Assembly: GCF_032586235.1 (NCBI RefSeq) | Contig: NZ_JAWHTD010000011.1 | Coordinates: 50,096-114,095, forward strand | Origin: Aestuariicoccus sp032586235 | GTDB lineage: Bacteria; Pseudomonadota; Alphaproteobacteria; Rhodobacterales; Rhodobacteraceae | Direction of reading: 5' to 3' | DNA length: 64,000 nt | In this document: one piece after another, positions 43,068-50,470 of the stretch | Numbering within the stretch: position 1 is the stretch's first letter | How the letters are laid out: each line of letters starts with the position of its first letter | Notes under the pieces: model-generated | Databases searched by the model: none | Told to the model about the DNA's origin: nothing | What the model saw: the letters and a program-made list of their open reading frames with translations, nothing else | Position numbers and translations under genes: made by a program

Positions 43068-43703
43068 TCAACGACGCTCCAGATCGCTCATTTCTTCTTC
43101 GAGTTCTTCGATGGCCCCCTTGGGGTGGAACTCGGCGCTGACCTGGTCGAGCCGGCCGTTGATGACGTGCACCGTGGCGCGGACGGCCATGTAGATGGCC
43201 GACAGCGCAAAGAGGGAAAGCGCTGCATACCAGGCGGCCTGCGGCCAGATCAGCGGCGTCGCCCAAGGCGTCGGCGCGGTCGACCCATAGGCCAGCGTGT
43301 CAACGATCACGATGCGGCCCACGTAGAGGATGAAGAGCCCCAGCAGCGCCAGCGACACGATCGACAGCCAGTCCATGATCGCCTGCAACCGCTTGGGAAA
43401 GCGCGCGTGCAGCACGTCGATCCGGATATGCGCGCGGTCCACCAGCGCCACGACGAAAGCCAGGCTCGATCCGACGGCCAGCACATAGCCGCCCAGCTCG
43501 TCCGCGCCTTCGAAGGAAAAGTTGAACAGTTTCCGCGCCACGGTCTCGACCGAGACGAAGAGCGACAGGGCGACGAGGGCGATCCCGAAAAGCCGTGAGG
43601 CCAGTGCGGCGAAGGTTTCCATCTGGGGCGCTCCTGCAAGGTGGCTCAGGGCCGAACGGGGGGACGGGGCCTGAACGGCCCCGTCGCTGGTCTGATCGGT
43701 CAT
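43068..43703 (-). CDS. TRAP transporter small permease (DctQ type), system 1
   Basis: 211 residues with four membrane helices and the DctQ-type conserved segment (LGGYVLAVGSSLAFVVAL, DRAHIRIDV). Extended N- and C-terminal tails are charged (ending in EELEEEMSDLERR). It bridges the binding protein and DctM. Its start overlaps the DctP stop codon (ATGA). Confidence 0.88.
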   Translation of the reverse strand: MTDQTSDGAVQAPSPRSALSHLAGAPQMETFAALASRLFGIALVALSLFVSVETVARKLFNFSFEGADELGGYVLAVGSSLAFVVALVDRAHIRIDVLHARFPKRLQAIMDWLSIVSLALLGLFILYVGRIVIVDTLAYGSTAPTPWATPLIWPQAAWYAALSLFALSAIYMAVRATVHVINGRLDQVSAEFHPKGAIEELEEEMSDLERR

Positions 43704-44734
43704 TGGGTCATCACGGCGCCCATGGCCGCCTTCCAGTCTTCCGAGCAGGTGGGATTTTGCTTGTCGCAGACCTCGGCCCAGGTCGGGAACGAGATCTCGT
43801 TGACCGCGCTCTCGATGATCGCCTTGTCGGCGTCGGTGATCGGCACCAGCTTCAGGTCGTATTTCTTGACCGTCTCGCAGGGGTCCTGACCGACGTTGCA
43901 GCGCACCGCGTCGTCAAAGAGCTCTTCGGAATAGGTCCAGATGTCTTCGACCAGCTGGTCGAACCCGGCCTCGAGCTTGACCTGATCCTCCGCCGAAAGC
44001 TTGTTCCAGGCGTCAAGGTTGATGCCATAACCGTTCACCGCCAGCTGGAAGGCCACCGGCAGCATGTAGTTGGTCACCTCCGGCCAGCCCGCGGAATTGG
44101 CCGAGCTGGGGCCTGTGATGGCGCAATCCACGACGCCGCGGGCCAGCGACTGGTGCACGTCGGGAAAGCCGATGGGCACCGGTGTGCCGCCGACGGACGA
44201 GACGAAATTGGCGAGGTTCTGGTCGTAGACCCGCACCTTCTTGCCCTGAAGGTCCGAAAGTTGCGCGATTTCGGGCTCGCAGAACAGCACCTGCGGGCCG
44301 AACGGCCAGACGCCCAGCAGCTTGGTGTTGAACTTGGCCTGCAGCTGCGCATCCACCTTGTCGGCGAAGGCGGCGATGGTCTTGCGGCCGGTGTCGTAAT
44401 CGGGGTTCAGCCCGACCAGATCGAGGCCGAGGATCGTCGGCTCGTCGCGCGACACCTGGCTCATGCGCAGCGACACGATGTCGAAAAGCCCCGCCTTGAG
44501 AATGCGCAGCTGTTCGGTGTCCTTGATGCCGGTCACGTCGAGCGGCTTGTAATCCACCGTGGCGTCGATGCCGGTCTTTTCGGCGAAATTCTCGAAGAAG
44601 GGCTGTTCCACGTTCTTCTGGATCAGGCCGGTGGCGACGGGCTGGCCGAGCGCCTTGAAGGCGTAGCTCTCGGCGCTGGCCACGGTCGCCGTGGCGATCG
44701 TCGCGGAAACCGCGAGGGTGATGAGTGACTTCAT
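43700..44734 (-). CDS. TRAP transporter substrate-binding protein (DctP type), system 1
   Basis: 344 residues with a Sec signal (cleavage near ASA-ES). The DctP fold shows in the GKKVRVYDQNLANFV segment (the conserved Arg for a carboxylate ligand), the PVPIGFPDVHQSLARGVVD region and CAITGPSSA. Four cysteines near the C terminus (RCNVGQDPC and VCDKQNPTC) suggest two disulfides, which is uncommon in this family. It binds a carboxylated substrate of this catabolic cluster; identity unknown. Confidence 0.9.
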   Translation of the reverse strand: MKSLITLAVSATIATATVASAESYAFKALGQPVATGLIQKNVEQPFFENFAEKTGIDATVDYKPLDVTGIKDTEQLRILKAGLFDIVSLRMSQVSRDEPTILGLDLVGLNPDYDTGRKTIAAFADKVDAQLQAKFNTKLLGVWPFGPQVLFCEPEIAQLSDLQGKKVRVYDQNLANFVSSVGGTPVPIGFPDVHQSLARGVVDCAITGPSSANSAGWPEVTNYMLPVAFQLAVNGYGINLDAWNKLSAEDQVKLEAGFDQLVEDIWTYSEELFDDAVRCNVGQDPCETVKKYDLKLVPITDADKAIIESAVNEISFPTWAEVCDKQNPTCSEDWKAAMGAVMTQ

Positions 44735-44774
44735 TTCAGTTCTCCCTTGTTAGGATCTGTCGTTCGTTCAGGCG

Positions 44775-45542
44775 TCACGCCGGGATCGGCGCGCCGTTTC
44801 GCTGGTCGTTGGTGGGTAGGTCGCACTCGAAAATCCGCCCCCAGCCCGACAGGGCCGACGTATCCATGCCGGCGAGCCGGAGCGCGTGCCACATCGTGAC
44901 CGAGATGCTGTCGAGGACAGGCACGCCGGTCTCTTTCTCGACGCGCGGCGCCACGCGCGTTCCGTCGAAATTGGTGCAGAAGACGGCGATTGCGCCGGGG
45001 CCTTTGCGGGCCACCTCGCGGATCAGGTCCGCCACGGTGTCCTCGTCATAGGTGGCAAAGCTGAAATTGCCCGGGTCGCCGAGGTGCCGTTCGGCCACGC
45101 AGTCGAAACCGGCGGCGGCGAAATTGGTGCAGATCGCCTGCTGCACGTCGTCGAGGTATGGTGTCGCCAGCCCGTAGGTGTCCGCGCCCAGGGCGCGGAA
45201 GCCGTCCAGCGTGGCCAGCGTCGACGTGGTCGCCGGAACCCCGGTCAGCGCCGTGATCCGGCGGCAGAGATCGCGGTCGTTCTCTACGCCCAGCCAGCCG
45301 CCCGAGGTGCCGCCCCAGGCGATCACGTCGCACTTGGCGTCTGCCAGAAGGTCCGCGGCCTGCAACTGCGGCTCGAACGTGAATTGCCCAAGCGCGTCGT
45401 CGCTCATGGCGATGCGGGTGACGCGGAAGCGCCCGAAATGGGCTGTCACCAGGGGCAGGTCCGCCAAAAGCGCGCCGACCCGCGGCTCCATCACGGTGTT
45501 CGACGACGGTGTGAGCAAGCCGATCCGTATCCTGCTGACCAT
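44775..45542 (-). CDS. Arylmalonate decarboxylase / maleate isomerase-like protein (Asp/Glu racemase superfamily)
   Basis: 255 residues. The N-terminal TPSSNTVMEP motif and a C-terminal catalytic cysteine (Cys189 in FCTNFDG) match maleate isomerase and arylmalonate decarboxylase. The first cysteine of the racemase pair is absent: the equivalent place reads GGTSGG (Thr79, Ser80). With Tyr129 this reproduces the oxyanion-pocket residues of arylmalonate decarboxylase, so decarboxylation of a substituted malonate is a better guess than racemisation. It is the first gene of the TRAP-amidase operon, 40 bp before dctP, behind an AT-rich promoter. Confidence 0.78.
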   Translation of the reverse strand: MVSRIRIGLLTPSSNTVMEPRVGALLADLPLVTAHFGRFRVTRIAMSDDALGQFTFEPQLQAADLLADAKCDVIAWGGTSGGWLGVENDRDLCRRITALTGVPATTSTLATLDGFRALGADTYGLATPYLDDVQQAICTNFAAAGFDCVAERHLGDPGNFSFATYDEDTVADLIREVARKGPGAIAVFCTNFDGTRVAPRVEKETGVPVLDSISVTMWHALRLAGMDTSALSGWGRIFECDLPTNDQRNGAPIPA

Positions 45543-45589
45543 CTGAAACCTCCTGAGTTCTGTCGGGGATGATGGTGTGTGAGGTGCGA

Positions 45590-45657
45590 TGAAATTACAA
45601 ATAAAAAATTATAAATGATGTAATAGGATGTTTAGTAATAATAAAATTTAGTGTAGC
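45590..45657 (-). promoter_or_regulatory. AT-rich promoter island of the decarboxylase-TRAP-amidase operon; adjoining empty interval
   Basis: Very AT-rich stretch about 50 bp upstream of the 45542 start, carrying AATTATAAAT at 45607-45616 (ATTTATAATT in the direction of transcription, shared with the promoter at 39491). The rest of the 45543-45894 interval is GC-rich and shows no credible gene or RNA structure. Confidence 0.45.
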
Positions 45658-45894
45658 AGGCGGCTTGCCCGAAGTTTGAGCAGACCGCGAACGAATCGCG
45701 AGGCCCGGCTGACGGCCTCTGAAGGCAGGAGGTCCGGTCGCACGGGCACGCGCCGTTCCTCTTGGCAAAGAGACAGCAAAGCGCTCTGCGGCACGGCTGG
45801 GGCGTGGCAATGTCAGAGAAGCGCGGCGCCCGGTATCGCCGGGCCGCCGCTCAGGCGCGTGCGTTCAGCCGGAGGGGCGGCGCGCGCGGAAAAC

Positions 45895-46212
45895 TCAGTT
45901 CGCGTATTCGCTGAAGACGGTCACGCGGCCGTCGTCTTCCAACCGGCAACTCAGGCGCTGGCCGCCCGCGTCAAGCACCAGAAGCGGCCCGCCGCCGGTG
46001 CGAATGCGGTTGACGAGGTCGATGTCCACCGCCGGGGCGCCGCTGAAGGCGGCCGCCTGATCGATACAGGGGGCGGTCATGGCGTTGAATTGCGCCTCGG
46101 TGCCGCTCAGCCCATCGTCGGCCATGGTGTCGGCGGTCTCGGCACAGCCTGCAAGCGCTGCGGCGGTTGCGGCCAGTGCCGTCAATTTGATGAACGGGTT
46201 ACCAAAGACCAT
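45895..46212 (-). CDS. Small lipoprotein A (105 aa)
   Basis: 105 residues with a lipoprotein signal and lipobox LAGC near residue 23. The mature part has two further cysteines (TAPCIDQAAA and RLSCRLEDDG), which could pair, and ends in a beta-rich segment with the W/C-type ending seen in its neighbour. It appears paralogous to lipoprotein B upstream by general design (signal, Cys pair, DG turn). No function is known. Confidence 0.7.
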   Translation of the reverse strand: MVFGNPFIKLTALAATAAALAGCAETADTMADDGLSGTEAQFNAMTAPCIDQAAAFSGAPAVDIDLVNRIRTGGGPLLVLDAGGQRLSCRLEDDGRVTVFSEYAN

Positions 46213-46278
46213 CGGTTATTCCCTTCGGCGTCAGAGGTAAGTCAAGGGGCGGCCTGGGCCGCCCCGCCGGCCCAGGTG

Positions 46279-46638
46279 TCAGAGCGTGCCCTCGTTCCCC
46301 ACGAACATCAGCGACGGGTTCGACCCGTCGCCGGATACCAGGCAGCGCCATGGCGCGCCGTTTGCGCCGACCCGCATGTAGACCGCTGTCGCGGCCTCTG
46401 AAAACTCGCTGCCCACGACGACCACGTCGCCATCGGTCTCTGCATCGAGCGTGGTGCGGCAGGCGGTGACGGCTGCGTCGCTGACCGACACGTCCATGGT
46501 CTCGATGAAGGGCGGGCCCGAGGGATCGGGCGCCATCTGGCCGTTCTCCATGACCGGCTCTGCGTCACCGATACTGTCGCAACCGGTCAGGGCCGCCGCA
46601 GTCAGGGCGAGGGTGGTGAGTTTGAGAAAAGTATGCAT
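46279..46638 (-). CDS. Small lipoprotein B (119 aa)
   Basis: 119 residues with lipobox LTGC near residue 20. The mature part has a cysteine in VTACRTTLD and another in WRCLVSGDG, the same spacing logic as lipoprotein A. It lies between lipoprotein A and the broken SH3-domain gene, all on the minus strand, and the three may once have formed a cell-surface operon. A ribosome site (AAAGGAGGA) lies just upstream of the ATG. Confidence 0.72.
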   Translation of the reverse strand: MHTFLKLTTLALTAAALTGCDSIGDAEPVMENGQMAPDPSGPPFIETMDVSVSDAAVTACRTTLDAETDGDVVVVGSEFSEAATAVYMRVGANGAPWRCLVSGDGSNPSLMFVGNEGTL

Positions 46639-46694
46639 GAAATGGTCCTCCTTTCAATGTGTTGGCAGGTTGGGCGCGGGGGCACGCCCCGTGA

Positions 46695-47654
46695 TCACTG
46701 CAGATACCGGGCGTTGACCCAGCCGCGTTCGCGCATGTCGGTCTGCATCTCGATCTCGCACCAGCGCGCGCTGCCGACATCCTCACAGCCGAGCCTGCGC
46801 ACGCGGTCGTCATTGCCGAGCGCGCCGACGATGGCGTTGCCGGCGCCCGGCCCGCTGCGGACGTTGAGCAGATCGTTGTCCGGCACACCGGCGACCCGCA
46901 TCATGTCGCCGCCGCCTGACGCCGCCCCCTGGTCGCCCGGCCCTGGCAGGCCGAGAAAGCGCGCCGCGACCCAGCCGATCACGCCGCCGCTCGAGGCCTG
47001 GACCTGGCACCATTGCTGGCCGTCCGACATGGTGCAGCCGCCCGCGTTGCGCAGGACCGTGCCGTTGCGGTGCTCGCCGATCTTCTGGGCGCTGGCGCGC
47101 GGTGCGTCGCGGACGTTCAGCACGCCGTTCCCCGACAGGCGCACGACAAAGAAATCCTCTTCGGGCAGCAGACCCGCATCCGACCCGCCCGAACTCTGCG
47201 ATGCGCCGCCGGGCGCGATGTAGACGTCGATGGAAAAGCCCACCGTCTTGCCCGCGTCGCGGTCGTTGCCCATCAGGTAGACCCGGATCGCCCAGTCGCC
47301 GCTCGAGGGAAGCGTCACCTCGGCGCGCTGGCCGTCCATGCTGCCGTTGAAGAGCGCCGGATAATCCTGCCCCCCCGGCAGGATGTTGAAATAGATTGAC
47401 CCGTTGCCGTTGGTCCCGGTGACGGCAAGCGAGGCGACCATGGTCTGACCGCCCTGCGCCCCCAGCACTTAGTCGATATATTCATCCCCGACGATCGTGC
47501 CGTTGATGGTGGCGCTGGTGGCGCCGGGTTCGAACTGGATCCGCACGCTGTCTTGCGCCAAGGCGGGCGACAGCCCGCCGCCGAAAAGGGTGGCCGCGAG
47601 GCCGAGCGCGGCGGCGGCAAACAACGTGGCCAAGTGTCTTGTCTTTGCGGTCAT
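46695..47654 (-). pseudogene. Exported SH3-domain protein interrupted by one in-frame TAA
   Basis: From the ATG at 47654 (good AGGAGG upstream) the frame encodes a Sec signal and the start of a beta domain, stops at a TAA (47469-47471), then continues in the same frame without any shift for 257 codons. The stop falls inside a conserved family segment: upstream ends GDEYID and downstream begins VLGAQGGQTM, and relatives usually have an aromatic residue, Tyr, at this point; TAC or TAT to TAA is one base. The distal part carries two SH3-like domains (GVLNVRDAPR and LLNVRSGPG). The full gene would encode about 319 residues. No other lesion is visible, so the mutation is recent, a sequencing error, or read through. 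Confidence 0.75.
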
Positions 47655-47963
47655 TCCGGGTGTCCTCCTTTGTGCGTCTTGTCCGGATAACGTCAGGTCG
47701 ATGGGGCGCGCCGGGGTTCGGGCGGTCCGATCCGGCAACTCAAATCCTCATCATGTTAACCGCACTGCGGTGTTACGCAAAGGAAACCGGATTGATGGCG
47801 TTCCTCGAACCGAAGCTCGGCGAACGGGGCCGGGCAAGCGCCGGCTAGGTGCGCGCATCCATATCGGCTTTGGCGACAGGGCCGCCGCGATCTCACGGAT
47901 ATCGCGGCTTTCTGCTATACTCCCGTCGCGGCGCATTGCCGCCCAAGCACGGGGGAGGACGTC

Positions 47964-48515
47964 ATGAAAAGGGTATTCGGCGCGGTCACATGGGGCGCGG
48001 TTTGTCTGGCGGGGGCGGCCCTGGCCGGCGGCGACTGCGCAGAGCTTTGCGATGCGGGCTATTACGCAACGGCGACAGCCGACAGCGTCCGGCAACTGAT
48101 CGACGCGGGCACGGATGTGAACGCGCGCGACGAGGTGGGCAAATCCGCGCTGCACTGGGTCGCGACGGCCAGGCCCGAGGTGATTGCCGCGCTTCTTGCA
48201 GCCGGTGCCGACGTGAACGCCAAGGACGAATGGAACCGCACCCCGCTGCATTTCGTGGCGGCGACCGGCGCGGTCGAGAACATCCGCCTGCTGCTGGATG
48301 CGGGGGCGGAGGTGAACGCCAAGACGGCCAACGACTGGACCCCGATCCACGGTGCCGCGAAATTCGGGTCGGAGGATCAGATCATGGTCCTGCTCGATGC
48401 GGGCGCCGATACGGCCGCCAGAACCGAGATGGGCGAATCCGCCTACGACTTCGCGGTCGGCAACGCGCGGCTGGAGGGCTCCGACGCTCTCAGGCTCTTG
48501 CAGGAGGGGCAGTAA
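47964..48515 (+). CDS. Exported ankyrin-repeat protein
   Basis: 183 residues with a signal peptide (hydrophobic core WGAVCLAGAALAGG) and four ankyrin repeats, each with the VNAxDxxGxTPLH-like pattern (for example VNAKDEWNRTPLHFVA). Two cysteines just after the signal (GDCAELCDAG) may form a disulfide. Periplasmic ankyrin proteins act as protein-protein scaffolds, sometimes protecting against oxidants. The start at 47964 is preceded by GGGGAGGA. The 309-bp upstream interval holds no gene; a short palindrome, ACCGCA-C-TGCGGT (47759-47771), is the only structure seen. Confidence 0.82.
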   Translation: MKRVFGAVTWGAVCLAGAALAGGDCAELCDAGYYATATADSVRQLIDAGTDVNARDEVGKSALHWVATARPEVIAALLAAGADVNAKDEWNRTPLHFVAATGAVENIRLLLDAGAEVNAKTANDWTPIHGAAKFGSEDQIMVLLDAGADTAARTEMGESAYDFAVGNARLEGSDALRLLQEGQ

Positions 48516-48629
48516 GGACAGCCCGATCCGCGCGGGGCTCTTATGCCCCATGGACCCGTGTGGTGCGCCGGTTCTGCGGGGTTTCCGCCCCTTCGACCGG
48601 ACCGCGCCGCATCTGGCGGGATCAACCGG

Positions 48630-50195
48630 TCAGGGCAGCAGCATCCCCCGCAGCATGAAGAAGAACATCGCCGCCAGGATCGCCGCCAGCGGCACGGTGA
48701 TCAGCCAGGCCGCCGCGATCCGCAGCAAGAGGTTGCGTTTGACCAGCTCGACCCGGTGCACCCGCCCCAGCGCCCTGCGCTCGCGTTTGGCCAGCAGCCG
48801 GTCTTGGGCGGTCTGTGCCTTCATCGTGCGCAGCATCTCGCCCTTGCTGGCCACGTCGGCGGCCTCGAAGCGGGTCAGGAAATGCTCAATCGCCTTGGGG
48901 TCCTGATCGGCGTGGTGTTCGCGGATCTCGGCCAGCATCCGCGCGTAGCTCGACTTGATGTATTCGCGAAGGAAGCCCACACCAAAGACGCCGCCGACCG
49001 CGATATGGGTCGAGCTGACCGGCAGGCCCAGCTGCGAGGCGATGATCACCGTGATCGCCGCGGCCATGGCGATGCAGAAGGCGCGCATCTTGTCGAGCTC
49101 GGTGATCTCGCTGCCCACGGTGCGGATCAGCTTGGGACCGTAAAGCGCCAGTCCCAGCGAGATGCCGATCGCGCCCACCGCCATGACCCAGAGCGGGATC
49201 GACGCCTTGGCGGCGACACCGCCCGCGACGATGGCCTCGTTGATCCCGGCCAGCGGACCCACCGCATTGGCCACGTCGTTGGCGCCGTGGGCAAAGCTTA
49301 AAAGGGCTGCGGCAAAGATCAGTGGGATTGTGAAAAGGTCGTTGACGCTGGATTTGTGGTTGCGCAGCGTCCGCGTGGCGCGCCGGATGTAGGGGCGCAT
49401 GATCAGGTAGACCAGGGCGGCCGCCGCCAGCCCGATGACCAGAGCGATGGGAAAGCCGACCTTGATCAGCTTGGTCACCCCCTTGAGCATCAGATACGTG
49501 CCAAAGGCCCAGGCCATGACCGCCACCAAGAGCGGCACCATCCGGTTCGCCGCCCCCAGAACGTCGGTCTGGTAGGTGATCGTGCGCTTTATCACATAGA
49601 GAAACCCGGCGGCGATCAGGCCGCCCAGCACCGGCGAGATCACCCAGCTGGCGGCGATCATCGCGACCTGGTGCCAGTTGGCGATGCCCCAGCCCGCCGC
49701 CGCGATCCCCGCCCCCAGCACGCCCCCGACGATGGAATGGGTGGTCGAGACCGGCGCGCCGATGGCAGTGGCGAAGTTGAGCCACACCGCCGCCGCCAGC
49801 AATGCGGCGATCATCAGCCAGATAAAGGTGTCGCGGTTGGCCACCAGCTCGGGGTCGATGATGCCCTTCTTGATCGTGCCGACCACGTCGCCGCCCGCGA
49901 TCAGAGCGCCGCCCGCCTCGAAGAACGCGGCGATCAGGATCGCACCCGTCAGGGTGATCGCCTGCGAGCCGACGGCGGGGCCCACGTTGTTGGCCACGTC
50001 GTTGGCGCCGATGTTCATCGCCATGTAGCCGCCGATCATCGCGGCTACGACCAGCAGGATGCCGTCCATCCCGCCATCGGTGCGCACGATGGTGAAAAGC
50101 ATGATGCCGACGATAAAGATCAGCGCGGTCCCGAAACGGAAAAGCTCGTCCCGGTTCCGCTGGACGGCGGTCTCGATGTTTTCGGTTCTCAGCAA
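48630..50195 (-). CDS. PiT-family low-affinity inorganic phosphate transporter
   Basis: 521 residues with about 11 membrane segments. Both PiT signature halves are present: GANDVANNVGPAVGS near residue 62 and GANDVANAVGPLAG near residue 310, plus the paired GxPVSTTHS motif (GAPVSTTHSIVGG) and GLPVSSTHIAVGG. A charged N-terminal stretch and a central cytoplasmic loop match the family. It takes up phosphate as metal-phosphate with protons. An FNR-like box is centred 72 bp upstream of the 50195 start, in the divergent promoter shared with the NptA-type gene. Confidence 0.92.
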   Translation of the reverse strand: MLRTENIETAVQRNRDELFRFGTALIFIVGIMLFTIVRTDGGMDGILLVVAAMIGGYMAMNIGANDVANNVGPAVGSQAITLTGAILIAAFFEAGGALIAGGDVVGTIKKGIIDPELVANRDTFIWLMIAALLAAAVWLNFATAIGAPVSTTHSIVGGVLGAGIAAAGWGIANWHQVAMIAASWVISPVLGGLIAAGFLYVIKRTITYQTDVLGAANRMVPLLVAVMAWAFGTYLMLKGVTKLIKVGFPIALVIGLAAAALVYLIMRPYIRRATRTLRNHKSSVNDLFTIPLIFAAALLSFAHGANDVANAVGPLAGINEAIVAGGVAAKASIPLWVMAVGAIGISLGLALYGPKLIRTVGSEITELDKMRAFCIAMAAAITVIIASQLGLPVSSTHIAVGGVFGVGFLREYIKSSYARMLAEIREHHADQDPKAIEHFLTRFEAADVASKGEMLRTMKAQTAQDRLLAKRERRALGRVHRVELVKRNLLLRIAAAWLITVPLAAILAAMFFFMLRGMLLP

Positions 50196-50260
50196 GGCTC
50201 AATCCCCCCGTTGGCGCCCGTTCGGATGGGGACACCATCCCGCACCCGGGCGAAACGCCA

Positions 50261-50274
50261 ATGATCCACGTCAA
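50261..50274. promoter_or_regulatory. FNR-family binding box 9 (ATGATCCACGTCAA), between two phosphate transporter genes
   Basis: ATGAT-N4-GTCAA in the 275-bp divergent promoter. Its centre lies 72 bp from the PiT start, within the spacing range of the other boxes, but 203 bp from the NptA-type start. It is 26 kb away from the other eight boxes. Confidence 0.6.
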
Positions 50275-50470
50275 GGACCGGGGCACAGGCGGGCGGTACG
50301 TATCGAATTCACAACGGTTTCATCTGACGGGCCGGGCGGTGTGGCGCAGAGGAGGCGCGGCAGTTCCGGCCAGGGAGCGCATTCGGAATGACAAGGGACG
50401 CCGTCTCATGCCCCGCGCCCCGTGGGCGTAAGTGCCTTTCAGGCGCAGGTCATGCGGTTCGGGGGGCCGC

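Noticed and set aside
45595..45810. Short minus-strand frame of 71 codons reading into the AT-rich promoter
   Set aside because: Its second half is translated from the promoter island and no ribosome site or homology is visible.
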